A stretch of DNA of 46,172 nt from contig JAEXAJ010000203.1 in NCBI GenBank assembly GCA_023458215.1, positions 1 through 46,172 on the forward strand. The letters run 5' to 3'. The notes below the pieces were generated by a model. The model saw only the letters and a list, made by a program, of their open reading frames with translations, ran no database searches and was not told the DNA's origin. A program made the position numbers and the translations under genes. Below are positions 9,899 to 17,390 of this stretch, piece by piece (the first letter of the stretch is position 1; every line of letters begins with the position of its first letter). Source of the DNA: Bacteroidota bacterium. Its GTDB lineage: Bacteria; Bacteroidota; Bacteroidia; Bacteroidales; Bacteroidaceae.

Positions 9899-9986
9899 AA
9901 ATACGTAAGCCTATACATATAAGTGTGTAGGCTTACACATATAACTGCGTTGGCTTATACAGTTAGGAGTGTAAAACATATAATCG
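9899..9986. repeat. degenerate 22-bp tandem repeat, locus A (about 4 units)
   Basis: Units of 22 bases lie at 9899-9920, 9921-9942, 9943-9964 and a weak one at 9965-9986. Read on the minus strand they begin ACGCAGTTATATGTGT and ACACACTTATATGTAT, matching the repeats at 33386-33451. Neighbouring units are partly inverted: GTAAGCCTA at 9906-9914 faces TAGGCTTAC at 9929-9937, and ACTCCTAA near 9893 faces TTAGGAGT near 9963, so the RNA could fold. It lies in the gap after lptG. Confidence 0.75.
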
Positions 9987-10000
9987 CCGGTTCAGATGGC

Positions 10001-10057
10001 AAAAAATAAGAAGCCCCTCCCGCTCTTGTGTTACCACAAGTGCTGGAGGGGCTTTTT
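10001..10057. terminator. bidirectional terminator downstream of lptG
   Basis: A long hairpin with arms AAGCCCCTCC (10011-10020) and GGAGGGGCTT, plus an inner CTTGTG/CACAAG stem. A run of A precedes it and five T follow, so it can serve lptG on the plus strand and the thioredoxin-fold gene on the minus strand. Confidence 0.9.
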
Positions 10058-10097
10058 GTTGTATTCATTTTCCTCTTTTGTTCTGTCCTTTCTCAGT

Positions 10098-10598
10098 TTA
10101 ATTCAAATAAGCTGAAAGTTCTGAAGCAGAGATGTTTTTGGCAATAATAACACCATTATCATCCAGTAAATAGTTAGTGAATCCACGGCCCAAGCGATAC
10201 TTTTTAAATAAGCCTGAAGATTCGCCTTTAGTTTCCACGAAACAAGTGGGCGTAACTATTTGGTCCTTACGAACGGTTTCATCAAAAATGGACTTGTATT
10301 CGTCAAATGAGATGGAAACCATTTCTACATTAGTATGGGAAGTAGATTGAAGCGCGTTGCTCAAACTTGCGTTTTGCATCCGGGATGGCGCATCATAACT
10401 TGCCCAAAAGCTAAGCAACACATATTTGCCTTTCAGGTCGGAAAGATCAGTTGCCGGTTGCTCGGCTGACATAGATTCGATTAAAAAATCCGGGGCTATG
10501 TCGCCCACGCTCAAACCACCGGTAGGTTTGTCTTTTTCTACAAAAGAAGTCAAGGAACTTATGAGTAATACAACAAAAATCCATTTTACATATTTCAT
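10098..10598 (-). CDS. thioredoxin-fold (TlpA/AhpC-TSA-like) protein lacking CxxC
   Basis: A 166-residue exported protein with an N-terminal hydrophobic signal (MKYVKWIFVVLLISSLTSFV) and a thioredoxin fold of the TlpA/ResA type: GDIAPDFLIES, then DLKGKYVLLSFWASYDAPSR, then the segment before TPTCFVE and a final YLLDDNGVIIAK. Where active members carry WCxxC, this one reads WASYDAPSR (about residues 67-75), so the redox pair is missing. It is probably a periplasmic, redox-inactive member or a protein with a structural or binding role. It appears monocistronic, with an unusually long leader and a -7 element at 10731-10738. Confidence 0.8.
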   Translation of the reverse strand: MKYVKWIFVVLLISSLTSFVEKDKPTGGLSVGDIAPDFLIESMSAEQPATDLSDLKGKYVLLSFWASYDAPSRMQNASLSNALQSTSHTNVEMVSISFDEYKSIFDETVRKDQIVTPTCFVETKGESSGLFKKYRLGRGFTNYLLDDNGVIIAKNISASELSAYLN

Positions 10599-10730
10599 GC
10601 AATATGATTTTGGTTAGTACTATCCGGGACTGTCCTTCAACAGTGGCTTCTTCCCGGAACATTGTCTTATCAGGTCTGATATTAACGGGAATCCATTGAT
10701 ATTCAAAGCCTTTAATTCTGAAACCGGGTG
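10599..10730 (-). promoter_or_regulatory. long structured 5' leader of the thioredoxin-fold gene
   Basis: Between the minus-strand -7 element and the start codon lie about 130 bases. On the minus strand the leader contains a nested hairpin: outer arms TCCGGG and CCCGGA, an unpaired AAGAAGCC, and an inner ACTGT/ACAGT stem with a TGAAGG loop (plus-strand positions about 10622-10660). No T-run follows, so it would be read through into the gene. It could be a regulatory leader or an unrecognised small RNA; I do not recognise a known riboswitch class. Confidence 0.4.
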
Positions 10731-10738
10731 CAAAGGTA
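10731..10738 (-). promoter_or_regulatory. -7 promoter element for the thioredoxin-fold gene
   Basis: Reads TACCTTTG on the minus strand, an exact fit to TAnnTTTG. It is the nearest such match upstream of the gene and sets the leader length at about 130 bases. Confidence 0.55.
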
Positions 10739-10834
10739 AGTAATTCTCAAACTAACTTCCAAATAAACAAGCAAAAAACTTACTTTTATCGTGTTATTTT
10801 TTATGTTATTTAGCATAAATAGAAAGATTTTCTT

Positions 10835-10842
10835 TACTTTTG
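10835..10842 (+). promoter_or_regulatory. -7 promoter element for serB
   Basis: TACTTTTG, an exact TAnnTTTG match, ends 21 bases before the serB start codon. Confidence 0.55.
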
Positions 10843-10863
10843 TAGCAATAATAACGATAACTT

Positions 10864-12093
10864 ATGCAACCATTAAACACTGAACTCATTCTTATCCGCA
10901 TTACGGGTGAAGATCGTCCGGGGCTAACAGCTTCCGTTACTGAAATACTGGCTAAATATGATGCTACCATACTTGATATTGGTCAGGCTGATATTCATAA
11001 TACGCTTTCACTAGGTATTTTATGTATGACGGAAGAGCAACATTCGGGCTTCATTATGAAGGAATTGCTGTTCAAAGCATCTTCTCTAGGTGTTACGGTT
11101 CGTTTTTATCCTATTACTACCAAGGAATACGAAGACTGGGTAGGTATGCAGGGCAAGAATCGGTATATTCTTACTTTATTGGGACGTCAGTTATCAGCCC
11201 GTCAGATTGCCGCTGTGACTCGCATATTATCGGAACAAGGAATGAATATCGATGCTATCAAGCGTTTGACGGGACGTATTCCTTTGAATGAATGCGAAGC
11301 GCGCACACGAGCTTGTATCGAGTTCTCTGTTCGTGGAACTCCCAAAGATAGAATTGGCATGCAGGAACAACTGATGAAGTTGGCTACTGACCTGGAAATG
11401 GACTTCTCTTTCCAGTTAGACAATATGTACCGACGGATGCGGCGTTTGATATGCTTCGATATGGATTCCACCTTGATTGAGACTGAAGTGATTGATGAAC
11501 TTGCCATCCGTGCGGGTGTAGGCGATCAAGTCAAGGCTATTACGGAACGTGCCATGCGTGGCGAAATTGATTTTATAGAAAGCTTCCGTGAGAGAGTGGC
11601 TTTGCTGAAAGGCTTGGATGAGTCAGTGATGCAGGAGATAGCAGAGAAACTACCTATCACAGAAGGTGTAGACCGATTAATGTACGTACTGAAAAAGTAC
11701 GGCTATAAAATAGCTATCCTCTCAGGAGGTTTCACCTATTTTGGAGAATATCTACAGAAAAAATACGGTATTGACTATGTATATGCTAACGAACTTGAAA
11801 TAGAAAACGGTAAATTAACCGGCCGCTATTTAGGGGATGTGGTAGATGGTAAGCGCAAAGCAGAACTCCTGCGACTGATTGCCCAAGTAGAGAAAGTAGA
11901 TATTGCCCAGACTATCGCCGTGGGAGACGGTGCCAATGATTTGCCAATGTTGGGCATTGCAGGGTTGGGAATCGCTTTCCATGCTAAGCCTAAAGTAGTA
12001 GCAAATGCCAAGCAATCTATTAATACTATCGGATTGGATGGAGTACTCTATTTCTTAGGGTTTAAAGACTCGTACATCGATATACCGAAATAA
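10864..12093 (+). CDS. serB: phosphoserine phosphatase with N-terminal ACT domains
   Basis: A 409-residue enzyme for the last step of serine synthesis, hydrolysing O-phosphoserine to serine. The first about 170 residues form ACT-like regulatory modules (LIRITGEDRPGLTASVTEIL and a second starting YILTLLGRQLSARQIAAVT). The catalytic HAD domain starts at FDMDSTLIE with Asp199 as nucleophile and Asp201 as acid-base. It continues with ILSGGFTYFG, KRKAEL and VGDGANDLPML, which complete HAD motifs II-IV. The ACT pair is commonly interpreted as serine-sensing. It is transcribed alone from a promoter at about 10840. Confidence 0.95.
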   Translation: MQPLNTELILIRITGEDRPGLTASVTEILAKYDATILDIGQADIHNTLSLGILCMTEEQHSGFIMKELLFKASSLGVTVRFYPITTKEYEDWVGMQGKNRYILTLLGRQLSARQIAAVTRILSEQGMNIDAIKRLTGRIPLNECEARTRACIEFSVRGTPKDRIGMQEQLMKLATDLEMDFSFQLDNMYRRMRRLICFDMDSTLIETEVIDELAIRAGVGDQVKAITERAMRGEIDFIESFRERVALLKGLDESVMQEIAEKLPITEGVDRLMYVLKKYGYKIAILSGGFTYFGEYLQKKYGIDYVYANELEIENGKLTGRYLGDVVDGKRKAELLRLIAQVEKVDIAQTIAVGDGANDLPMLGIAGLGIAFHAKPKVVANAKQSINTIGLDGVLYFLGFKDSYIDIPK

Positions 12094-12160
12094 AAAAGAT
12101 AAGCTGCATTTCGACATAACTTTTTCATGCAAGCATGAAAGTTCTGTACTCAATTTGCAT

Positions 12161-12168
12161 TATCTTTG
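12161..12168 (+). promoter_or_regulatory. -7 promoter element for the DEAD-box helicase
   Basis: TATCTTTG matches TAnnTTTG and ends 19 bases before ATG 12188. It lies downstream of the earlier in-frame ATG at 12155, which argues that 12188 is the true start. Confidence 0.6.
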
Positions 12169-12187
12169 CCGACAAATAAAAAGAAAC

Positions 12188-13444
12188 ATGAAGTTTTCCG
12201 AATTAGAATTAAATGGTCAAGTGCTGGATGCGCTCGACGCCATGCGCTTTGATGAGTGCACCCCCATACAAGGAGAGTCTATTCCCGTCATTCTCGAAGG
12301 CCGAGACTTGATAGCTGTGGCACAGACCGGAACGGGAAAAACAGCCGCCTATTTACTACCCGTACTCAACGAACTTTCGGAAGGCAAACATCCGGAAGAG
12401 GCTATAAATTGCGTCATAATGGCGCCTACCCGCGAACTGGCCCAGCAAATAGACCAGCAGATGGAAGGCTTCTCCTACTTTATGCCCGTCAGCAGTGTGG
12501 CGGTGTATGGTGGAAACGACGGAATCCTATTTGAGCAACAAAAGAAAGGACTGTCGTTAGGAGCGGATGTCGTTATTGCCACTCCGGGACGTTTGATTGC
12601 CCACCTCAGCCTTGGTTACGTAGATCTTTCCCGTGTTTCTTATTTTATTTTGGATGAAGCAGACCGTATGTTGGATATGGGATTTTATGATGATATCATG
12701 CAAATCGTAAAATACCTGCCCAAAGAACGACAAACGATTATGTTCTCGGCAACTATGCCCGCCAAGATACAGCAGTTGGCTAAAAACATACTTAACAACC
12801 CTGTTGAAGTAAAACTTGCCGTGTCCAAACCCGCAGAAAAGATTATTCAGGCGGCATACGTCTGTTATGAAAATCAAAAATTAGGTATCATCCGTAGTCT
12901 TTTTACAGAACAACAACCCGAGCGTGTGATCGTATTCGCTTCTTCTAAAATAAAAGTTAAGGAAGTAGCAAAAGCTTTGAAACAAATGAAGCTGAATGTA
13001 GGCGAAATGCATTCTGATTTGGAACAAGCACAGCGCGAATCGGTGATGTATGAATTCAAAGCCGGACGAATCAATATCCTGGTGGCTACAGATATTGTAG
13101 CAAGAGGTATTGACATTGACGATATCCGGTTGGTGATAAACTATGATGTTCCTCATGATAGTGAAGATTACGTACACCGTATCGGACGTACAGCCCGCGC
13201 CAATAACGATGGTGTTGCCCTGACCTTTGTTAGTGAGAAAGAGCAGACTAACTTCAAAAATATTGAGAACTTTCTTGAAAAAGACATATACAAGATTCCT
13301 GTTCCCGAAGACTTGGGTGAGGCACCGGAATATGCTCCACGCTCTTTTAGCGGACAAAGGCGGAACAATTACAATAACGGACGCAAGAAAGTTAATAGGA
13401 ATAATCGGAATAACAATAAAGCCAAGCCACGGCAGCATTCTTAA
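12188..13444 (+). CDS. DEAD-box RNA helicase (RhlE-like)
   Basis: An ATP-dependent RNA helicase of 418 residues. Motifs in order: the Q motif (FDECTPIQGESIP), motif I AQTGTGKT (about residue 45), PTRELAQQ, the DEAD box DEADRMLDMGF (about residue 156), SAT, then the second RecA domain with VATDIVARGIDI and HRIGRTARA. The C-terminal tail is rich in Asn, Arg and Lys, as in RhlE-type helicases that bind structured RNA in ribosome assembly or decay. The longer frame from 12155 would start before the promoter element, so I prefer 12188, which begins MKFSELELNGQVLDAL as expected for the family. Confidence 0.93.
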   Translation: MKFSELELNGQVLDALDAMRFDECTPIQGESIPVILEGRDLIAVAQTGTGKTAAYLLPVLNELSEGKHPEEAINCVIMAPTRELAQQIDQQMEGFSYFMPVSSVAVYGGNDGILFEQQKKGLSLGADVVIATPGRLIAHLSLGYVDLSRVSYFILDEADRMLDMGFYDDIMQIVKYLPKERQTIMFSATMPAKIQQLAKNILNNPVEVKLAVSKPAEKIIQAAYVCYENQKLGIIRSLFTEQQPERVIVFASSKIKVKEVAKALKQMKLNVGEMHSDLEQAQRESVMYEFKAGRINILVATDIVARGIDIDDIRLVINYDVPHDSEDYVHRIGRTARANNDGVALTFVSEKEQTNFKNIENFLEKDIYKIPVPEDLGEAPEYAPRSFSGQRRNNYNNGRKKVNRNNRNNNKAKPRQHS

Positions 13445-13458
13445 AAAACGAGATAAAA

Positions 13459-13487
13459 TAAAAAAGCGGATTTACTCCGCTTTTTTT
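13459..13487. terminator. bidirectional terminator between the helicase and DUF4738 genes
   Basis: Arms AAAAAGCGGA and TCCGCTTTTT flank a five-base loop, with A-run and T-run on either side. The stop codon of the minus-strand lipoprotein gene (13472-13474) lies in the loop, so both convergent genes share the hairpin. Confidence 0.9.
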
Positions 13488-14260
13488 ATGCTGACCTTAT
13501 TGTTGAAGTCAATCGTTATATTTACCAAGTTGTATACAGAACTTTCGGGGATACCCAAAGTGGCTTGATAATGATATCCCTTATTATCTACTCCTGCAAA
13601 ATTCATATCGGCAAGAATCGTTTGATTTAAGAAATTTTCGGAGAATACATCCTTAAACATCTGTTTTGTAATATCCTGCCCATAAAGCATCTTTTTGCCT
13701 TCATAAACGCAGATATGTATTACATTGTCGTAATATACATTATCTACACTGTATCCATTCTCTGAATAAGATGTTTTGAATACTTTCATCTTAGAGGGAT
13801 TGATATATACATATCCTCTGTATCGAGTACCTTTATACATCACTACGCTGTCTTTTTTGAGAACCTCAGGAGTTGTAGGAATAATTTCTACTTCACGATT
13901 GGTAAATGCCAAAGAGTCTTCTGCATTTTCAGACTTATGCAGTTTTATGATTTCATCGGCCAAGGAGTGGAACCAAAAACTATATTCTCCCTGCTTGTCT
14001 ATTTTGTAAGCAACCGTTTCGTTACCATAAACATACAATGTGTCTTCTATTACCTTAAAGGCAACGGGCACACTTTGCGGATCGGCATAATAAATAGTGT
14101 CTTTTTCAATGCGCATTAATGGCATTTCGGTATCATCGTCCACCCAGATACCCTGCAATAATTCTTTGGCAGTAAGATTTTCTGTCTGCTTCGTATCCTG
14201 CTTGCCACCACATGCGGCAAAAAGAATAATAGAACAAAATCCTATGACAAACCCTCTCAT
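13472..14260 (-). CDS. DUF4738-like lipoprotein
   Basis: A 262-residue lipoprotein precursor. The signal MRGFVIGFCSIILFAACGG ends in a lipobox with the acylated cysteine. The mature part is beta-rich with a lipocalin-like start (LLQGIWVDDDTEMPLMRIEKDTIYYAD) and a C-terminal segment resembling the Bacteroidetes family DUF4738; that family name is from memory and moderate in certainty. ATG 14260 is preferred over the TTG six bases earlier because an AGGAG-type site lies nine bases before it. It follows ugd by a short gap containing a 19-bp tandem duplication. The function is unknown. Confidence 0.75.
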   Translation of the reverse strand: MRGFVIGFCSIILFAACGGKQDTKQTENLTAKELLQGIWVDDDTEMPLMRIEKDTIYYADPQSVPVAFKVIEDTLYVYGNETVAYKIDKQGEYSFWFHSLADEIIKLHKSENAEDSLAFTNREVEIIPTTPEVLKKDSVVMYKGTRYRGYVYINPSKMKVFKTSYSENGYSVDNVYYDNVIHICVYEGKKMLYGQDITKQMFKDVFSENFLNQTILADMNFAGVDNKGYHYQATLGIPESSVYNLVNITIDFNNKVSIKKAE

Positions 14261-14277
14261 GCACAATTTCTCCTCTC

Positions 14278-14315
14278 TTATTTACCAATACAACGATTAT
14301 TTACCAATACAACGA
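14278..14315. repeat. exact 19-bp tandem duplication at the ugd stop codon
   Basis: TTATTTACCAATACAACGA occurs twice back to back (14278-14296 and 14297-14315). The second copy encodes the last residues and stop of ugd on the minus strand; the first is an untranslated duplicate between ugd and the DUF4738 gene. Confidence 0.95.
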
Positions 14316-15610
14316 TAAACAAACCCTTGTTCTTCCATTTCTTTCTTTTCGTAAATATTACGACCATCCAAAACGATAGGCTGATTCATTGTTTTCTTGA
14401 TAACAGCCCATGAAGGAAGGCGGAACTCTTTCCATTCTGTTACCAACATTAAGACGTCTGCATCCAATGCGGCATCATACATATCGGTGGCATAGTAAAT
14501 GCTATCCCCTATCCTGCGACGACATTCGGTCATTGCAGCAGGGTCGTATGCACGTATTTTGCATCCCGCTTTTAATAATTTGCTTATGAGTACCAAAGCC
14601 GGAGCCTCACGCATATCGTCGGTTTCAGGTTTGAAAGCTAATCCCCACAAAGCAACAGTTTTACCCTGCAAGTTGTTGTCGAAAAGCTTCAGTAATTTCT
14701 CGAACAATATGCTTTTTTGGATTTCGTTTACTTCCTCTACGGCTTGCAGCACGCGCATTTGATAACCATTCTGTTCGGCAGTTTTAATCAAGGCCTTCAC
14801 ATCTTTGGGGAAACAAGAGCCGCCATAACCTATGCCGGGGTATAAGAACTTGCGTCCGATACGGGTATCAGAACCGATTCCGCTACGTACCATATTTACG
14901 TCTGCACCCACCATTTCACAAAGATTGGCAATGTCGTTCATAAAACTGATACGGGTAGCAAGCATGGAGTTGGCTGCATACTTAGTCATTTCTGCTGAAG
15001 GAATATCCATAAAGATAACCCGGAAGTTATTCAGTAAAAATGGTTTGTAGAGTTTGCTCATTATCTTCTGAGCACGCTCAGATTCCACTCCTACCACAAC
15101 ACGGTCGGGGCTCATAAAGTCGCTGACCGCATTACCTTCCTTCAAGAATTCGGGATTGGAGGCTACATCAAAAACAATATTGACTCCTCTTTTATCTAAT
15201 TCTTCCTGAATGGCCGCACGTACTTTACGGGCGGTACCCACAGGCACTGTGCTCTTAGTAACTACCAGTACGTATTTTTGCATGTTACGACCGATGGTGC
15301 GGGCCACTTCCAGTACATAACTGAGATCGGCGCTTCCATCTTCATCAGGTGGTGTACCTACGGCACTAAATATGACATCCACCTCATTGAGGCAACTCTC
15401 CAAAGAAGTAGTAAATTTCAATCGTCCGGCTTTCGCATTGCGGTTGACCATTTCTTCCAATCCGGTTTCATAGATGGGAATAATACCTTTCTTCAGAGAT
15501 TCTATTTTCTCACTGTTTGTGTCTACACAGATAACGTTGACACCAATTTCTGCAAAACAGGTACCGGTTACCAAACCGACGTATCCTGTACCGACGATAG
15601 CTATTTTCAT
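14297..15610 (-). CDS. ugd: UDP-glucose 6-dehydrogenase
   Basis: A 437-residue NAD-dependent enzyme that oxidises UDP-glucose to UDP-glucuronate for capsule, LPS or exopolysaccharide synthesis. The N-terminal Rossmann motif is IAIVGTGYVGLVTGTCFAE (residues 3-21). The catalytic cysteine is Cys266 in GYGGSCFPKD. The C-terminal UDP-binding domain includes VALWGLAFKPETDDMREAPA. It lies three bases downstream of rfbC, clearly in one operon, which points to surface-polysaccharide nucleotide sugar supply. The last codons and stop are tandemly duplicated. The reaction is certain from the motifs; the destination polymer is not visible. Confidence 0.96.
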   Translation of the reverse strand: MKIAIVGTGYVGLVTGTCFAEIGVNVICVDTNSEKIESLKKGIIPIYETGLEEMVNRNAKAGRLKFTTSLESCLNEVDVIFSAVGTPPDEDGSADLSYVLEVARTIGRNMQKYVLVVTKSTVPVGTARKVRAAIQEELDKRGVNIVFDVASNPEFLKEGNAVSDFMSPDRVVVGVESERAQKIMSKLYKPFLLNNFRVIFMDIPSAEMTKYAANSMLATRISFMNDIANLCEMVGADVNMVRSGIGSDTRIGRKFLYPGIGYGGSCFPKDVKALIKTAEQNGYQMRVLQAVEEVNEIQKSILFEKLLKLFDNNLQGKTVALWGLAFKPETDDMREAPALVLISKLLKAGCKIRAYDPAAMTECRRRIGDSIYYATDMYDAALDADVLMLVTEWKEFRLPSWAVIKKTMNQPIVLDGRNIYEKKEMEEQGFVYRCIGK

Positions 15611-15613
15611 CGT

Positions 15614-16162
15614 TTATTTATAATATTCCGCATCTTTGAAGGATACGGCATCTCCATCTTTTTCTGATAATAAAAGTTGTTCTTCCGGAATAGGCCATTC
15701 GATGCCTATCGTTTCGTCATTAAAACGAATGGATGCTTCGGCTTGGGGGGCATACTTGTTATCCACCTTATAAGTAAAGACTGCTTCGTCACTCAACACC
15801 AAAAAGCCATGGGCAAATCCACGCGGAATAAAGAATTGACGTTTGTTCTCTTCGCTCAGTTCCACACTGACATATTTGCCGAATGTGGGAGAAGACTGAC
15901 GCAAATCAACGGCAACATCCAGTACCTTGCCTTTAAGGACACGCACCAATTTGGCTTGACTGCAATCTCCTTTCTGATAATGCAGTCCGCGAAGTACTCC
16001 GAAAGAAGATTTCGATTCATTGTCTTGGATAAAATGTACGTCTCCGATATGTGCACGGAACTCTTCTTCTTTAAATGCTTCCATAAAGTACCCGCGTGCA
16101 TCATTAAAGACCTTGGGTTCAATCAGCCAAACGCCGTCAATTTCTGTTTGTATATAGTTCAT
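15614..16162 (-). CDS. rfbC: dTDP-4-dehydrorhamnose 3,5-epimerase
   Basis: A 182-residue cupin-type epimerase in dTDP-L-rhamnose synthesis. Conserved RmlC motifs are FKEEEFRAHIG, LRGLHYQKG (substrate-binding region with the catalytic-type His), IPRGFAHGFLVLSD and YKVDNKYAP with the active-site tyrosine region. ATG 16162 is preferred over TTG 16168. It is the first gene of the rfbC-ugd-DUF4738 operon, and a minus-strand -7 element lies about 60 bases upstream. The other rhamnose genes (rfbA, B, D) are not in the window. Confidence 0.95.
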   Translation of the reverse strand: MNYIQTEIDGVWLIEPKVFNDARGYFMEAFKEEEFRAHIGDVHFIQDNESKSSFGVLRGLHYQKGDCSQAKLVRVLKGKVLDVAVDLRQSSPTFGKYVSVELSEENKRQFFIPRGFAHGFLVLSDEAVFTYKVDNKYAPQAEASIRFNDETIGIEWPIPEEQLLLSEKDGDAVSFKDAEYYK

Positions 16163-16220
16163 TTTCAAATTGTTTTATAAATCGCTTTCTAACTGTAATC
16201 CGGAGACTGGTAAAACGATG

Positions 16221-16228
16221 CAAAAGTA
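16221..16228 (-). promoter_or_regulatory. -7 promoter element for the rfbC-ugd operon
   Basis: Reads TACTTTTG on the minus strand, an exact TAnnTTTG match, 59 bases upstream of the rfbC ATG. Confidence 0.5.
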
Positions 16229-16273
16229 GGAAAAAATTCTAATATATCGAGCATAGTATGCTGAGGAGTTTCT

Positions 16274-16281
16274 TATCTTTG
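16274..16281 (+). promoter_or_regulatory. -7 promoter element for the Gfo/Idh/MocA gene
   Basis: TATCTTTG matches TAnnTTTG and ends 32 bases before ATG 16314. It is divergent from the rfbC promoter 46 bases away. Confidence 0.55.
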
Positions 16282-16313
16282 CAAATGTTACTCATCTTAA
16301 TAAATCGTTTAGT

Positions 16314-17297
16314 ATGAATATTTGTAAAGTAGGAATTATTGGTGCGGGAAGTATTGCACAGAAAATGGCAGACACATTAAACAGGATGGAAAATGCTGTG
16401 GCTTATGGCATCGCATCGCGACAGTTGGAGAAAGCGCGTGCATTTGCCGACAAATTCAACATCCCTCATTCATACGGTTCATACGAAGAACTGGTTGCCG
16501 ACAAAGAAGTCGATTTGGTTTATATCGCCACCCCTCACTCTCTGCATTATGAACACGCGCGGCTCTGCATTGAGCATGGTAAACCTGTGTTGTGCGAAAA
16601 GGCATTCACGGCCAACGCTCGCCAGACCAAAGCATTGCTGGAACTGGCTAAAGAGAAAAAAGTATTTATCACCGAAGCCATTTGGACACGCTTTATGCCT
16701 TTCTCCAAAACGATACGGCAATTACTGGACGATGGAATAATAGGTACTCCAGCGATGTTGACTGCCGGATTAAGCTATGCGGTAGCACATAAAGAACGTT
16801 TGTTCAAACCCGAATTAGCAGGAGGTGCTTTGCTCGATTTAGGGGTTTATCCTATCAATTTTGCTTTGATGGCATTCGGCAATGACATAGAGAATATAAC
16901 ATCTACGTGCATAAAGAACGAATATGGTGTTGATGCACAAAACAGTATTACCTTCCGTTTTAAAGATGGAAAGATGGCGGTAATGCAAAGCAGCATGCTT
17001 TGTGCCGGAGACAGACATGGTGTAATATCAGGAGATGAAGGGTATATTATTGTGGATAACATAAACAATCCGCAACAAGCCACTGTTTATTCAAAAGGGC
17101 ATGAGCTTATAAAACAACTTTACTGCCCGGCTCAAATCAGCGGATATGAATACGAGGTAGATGCATCTATCAAAGCTTTAGAAGAGGGTGCACTCGAAAC
17201 GAAGGACATGCCCCACGAAGAAACGTTGCGTATCATGCAGATACTGGATGAATTGCGTAGCGAGTGGGGTGTACAATATCCTATGGATTTTGAATAA
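16314..17297 (+). CDS. Gfo/Idh/MocA family oxidoreductase
   Basis: A 327-residue NAD(P)-dependent dehydrogenase of the Gfo/Idh/MocA family. The N-terminal Rossmann motif is VGIIGAGSIAQKMADTL (residues 6-22), followed by LVYIATPHSLHYEHA and the family's EKP-like site as CEKAFTANARQ. The C-terminal alpha/beta domain has GGALLDLGVYPINFA, which contains the conserved DLGVYPI segment. Members act on sugars, inositols or dihydrodiols, and the substrate is not readable. It appears to be monocistronic, divergent from the rfbC operon. Confidence 0.9.
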   Translation: MNICKVGIIGAGSIAQKMADTLNRMENAVAYGIASRQLEKARAFADKFNIPHSYGSYEELVADKEVDLVYIATPHSLHYEHARLCIEHGKPVLCEKAFTANARQTKALLELAKEKKVFITEAIWTRFMPFSKTIRQLLDDGIIGTPAMLTAGLSYAVAHKERLFKPELAGGALLDLGVYPINFALMAFGNDIENITSTCIKNEYGVDAQNSITFRFKDGKMAVMQSSMLCAGDRHGVISGDEGYIIVDNINNPQQATVYSKGHELIKQLYCPAQISGYEYEVDASIKALEEGALETKDMPHEETLRIMQILDELRSEWGVQYPMDFE

Positions 17298-17378
17298 ATA
17301 CCGATTTTATTGAACGGTTGTTGATAATTTGTTAATAAGAAAAAAGCCCTGAAACTAGCGTATATCCGATATTTCAGC

Positions 17379-17386
17379 TACTTTTG
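17379..17386 (+). promoter_or_regulatory. -7 promoter element very close to the SPOR-gene start
   Basis: TACTTTTG ends only four bases before ATG 17391. If it is the true promoter, the mRNA would have almost no leader. Confidence 0.45.
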
Positions 17387-17390
17387 CAGC

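Noticed and set aside
10599..10730. A 4.5S (SRP) RNA or other known RNA in the leader
   Set aside because: A CCGGGAAGAAGCC stretch looked a little like the SRP core, but the conserved SRP loop sequences and overall fold are not present.
12155..12187. An upstream in-frame start for the helicase
   Set aside because: It lies before the likely -7 promoter element and adds residues not typical of the family.
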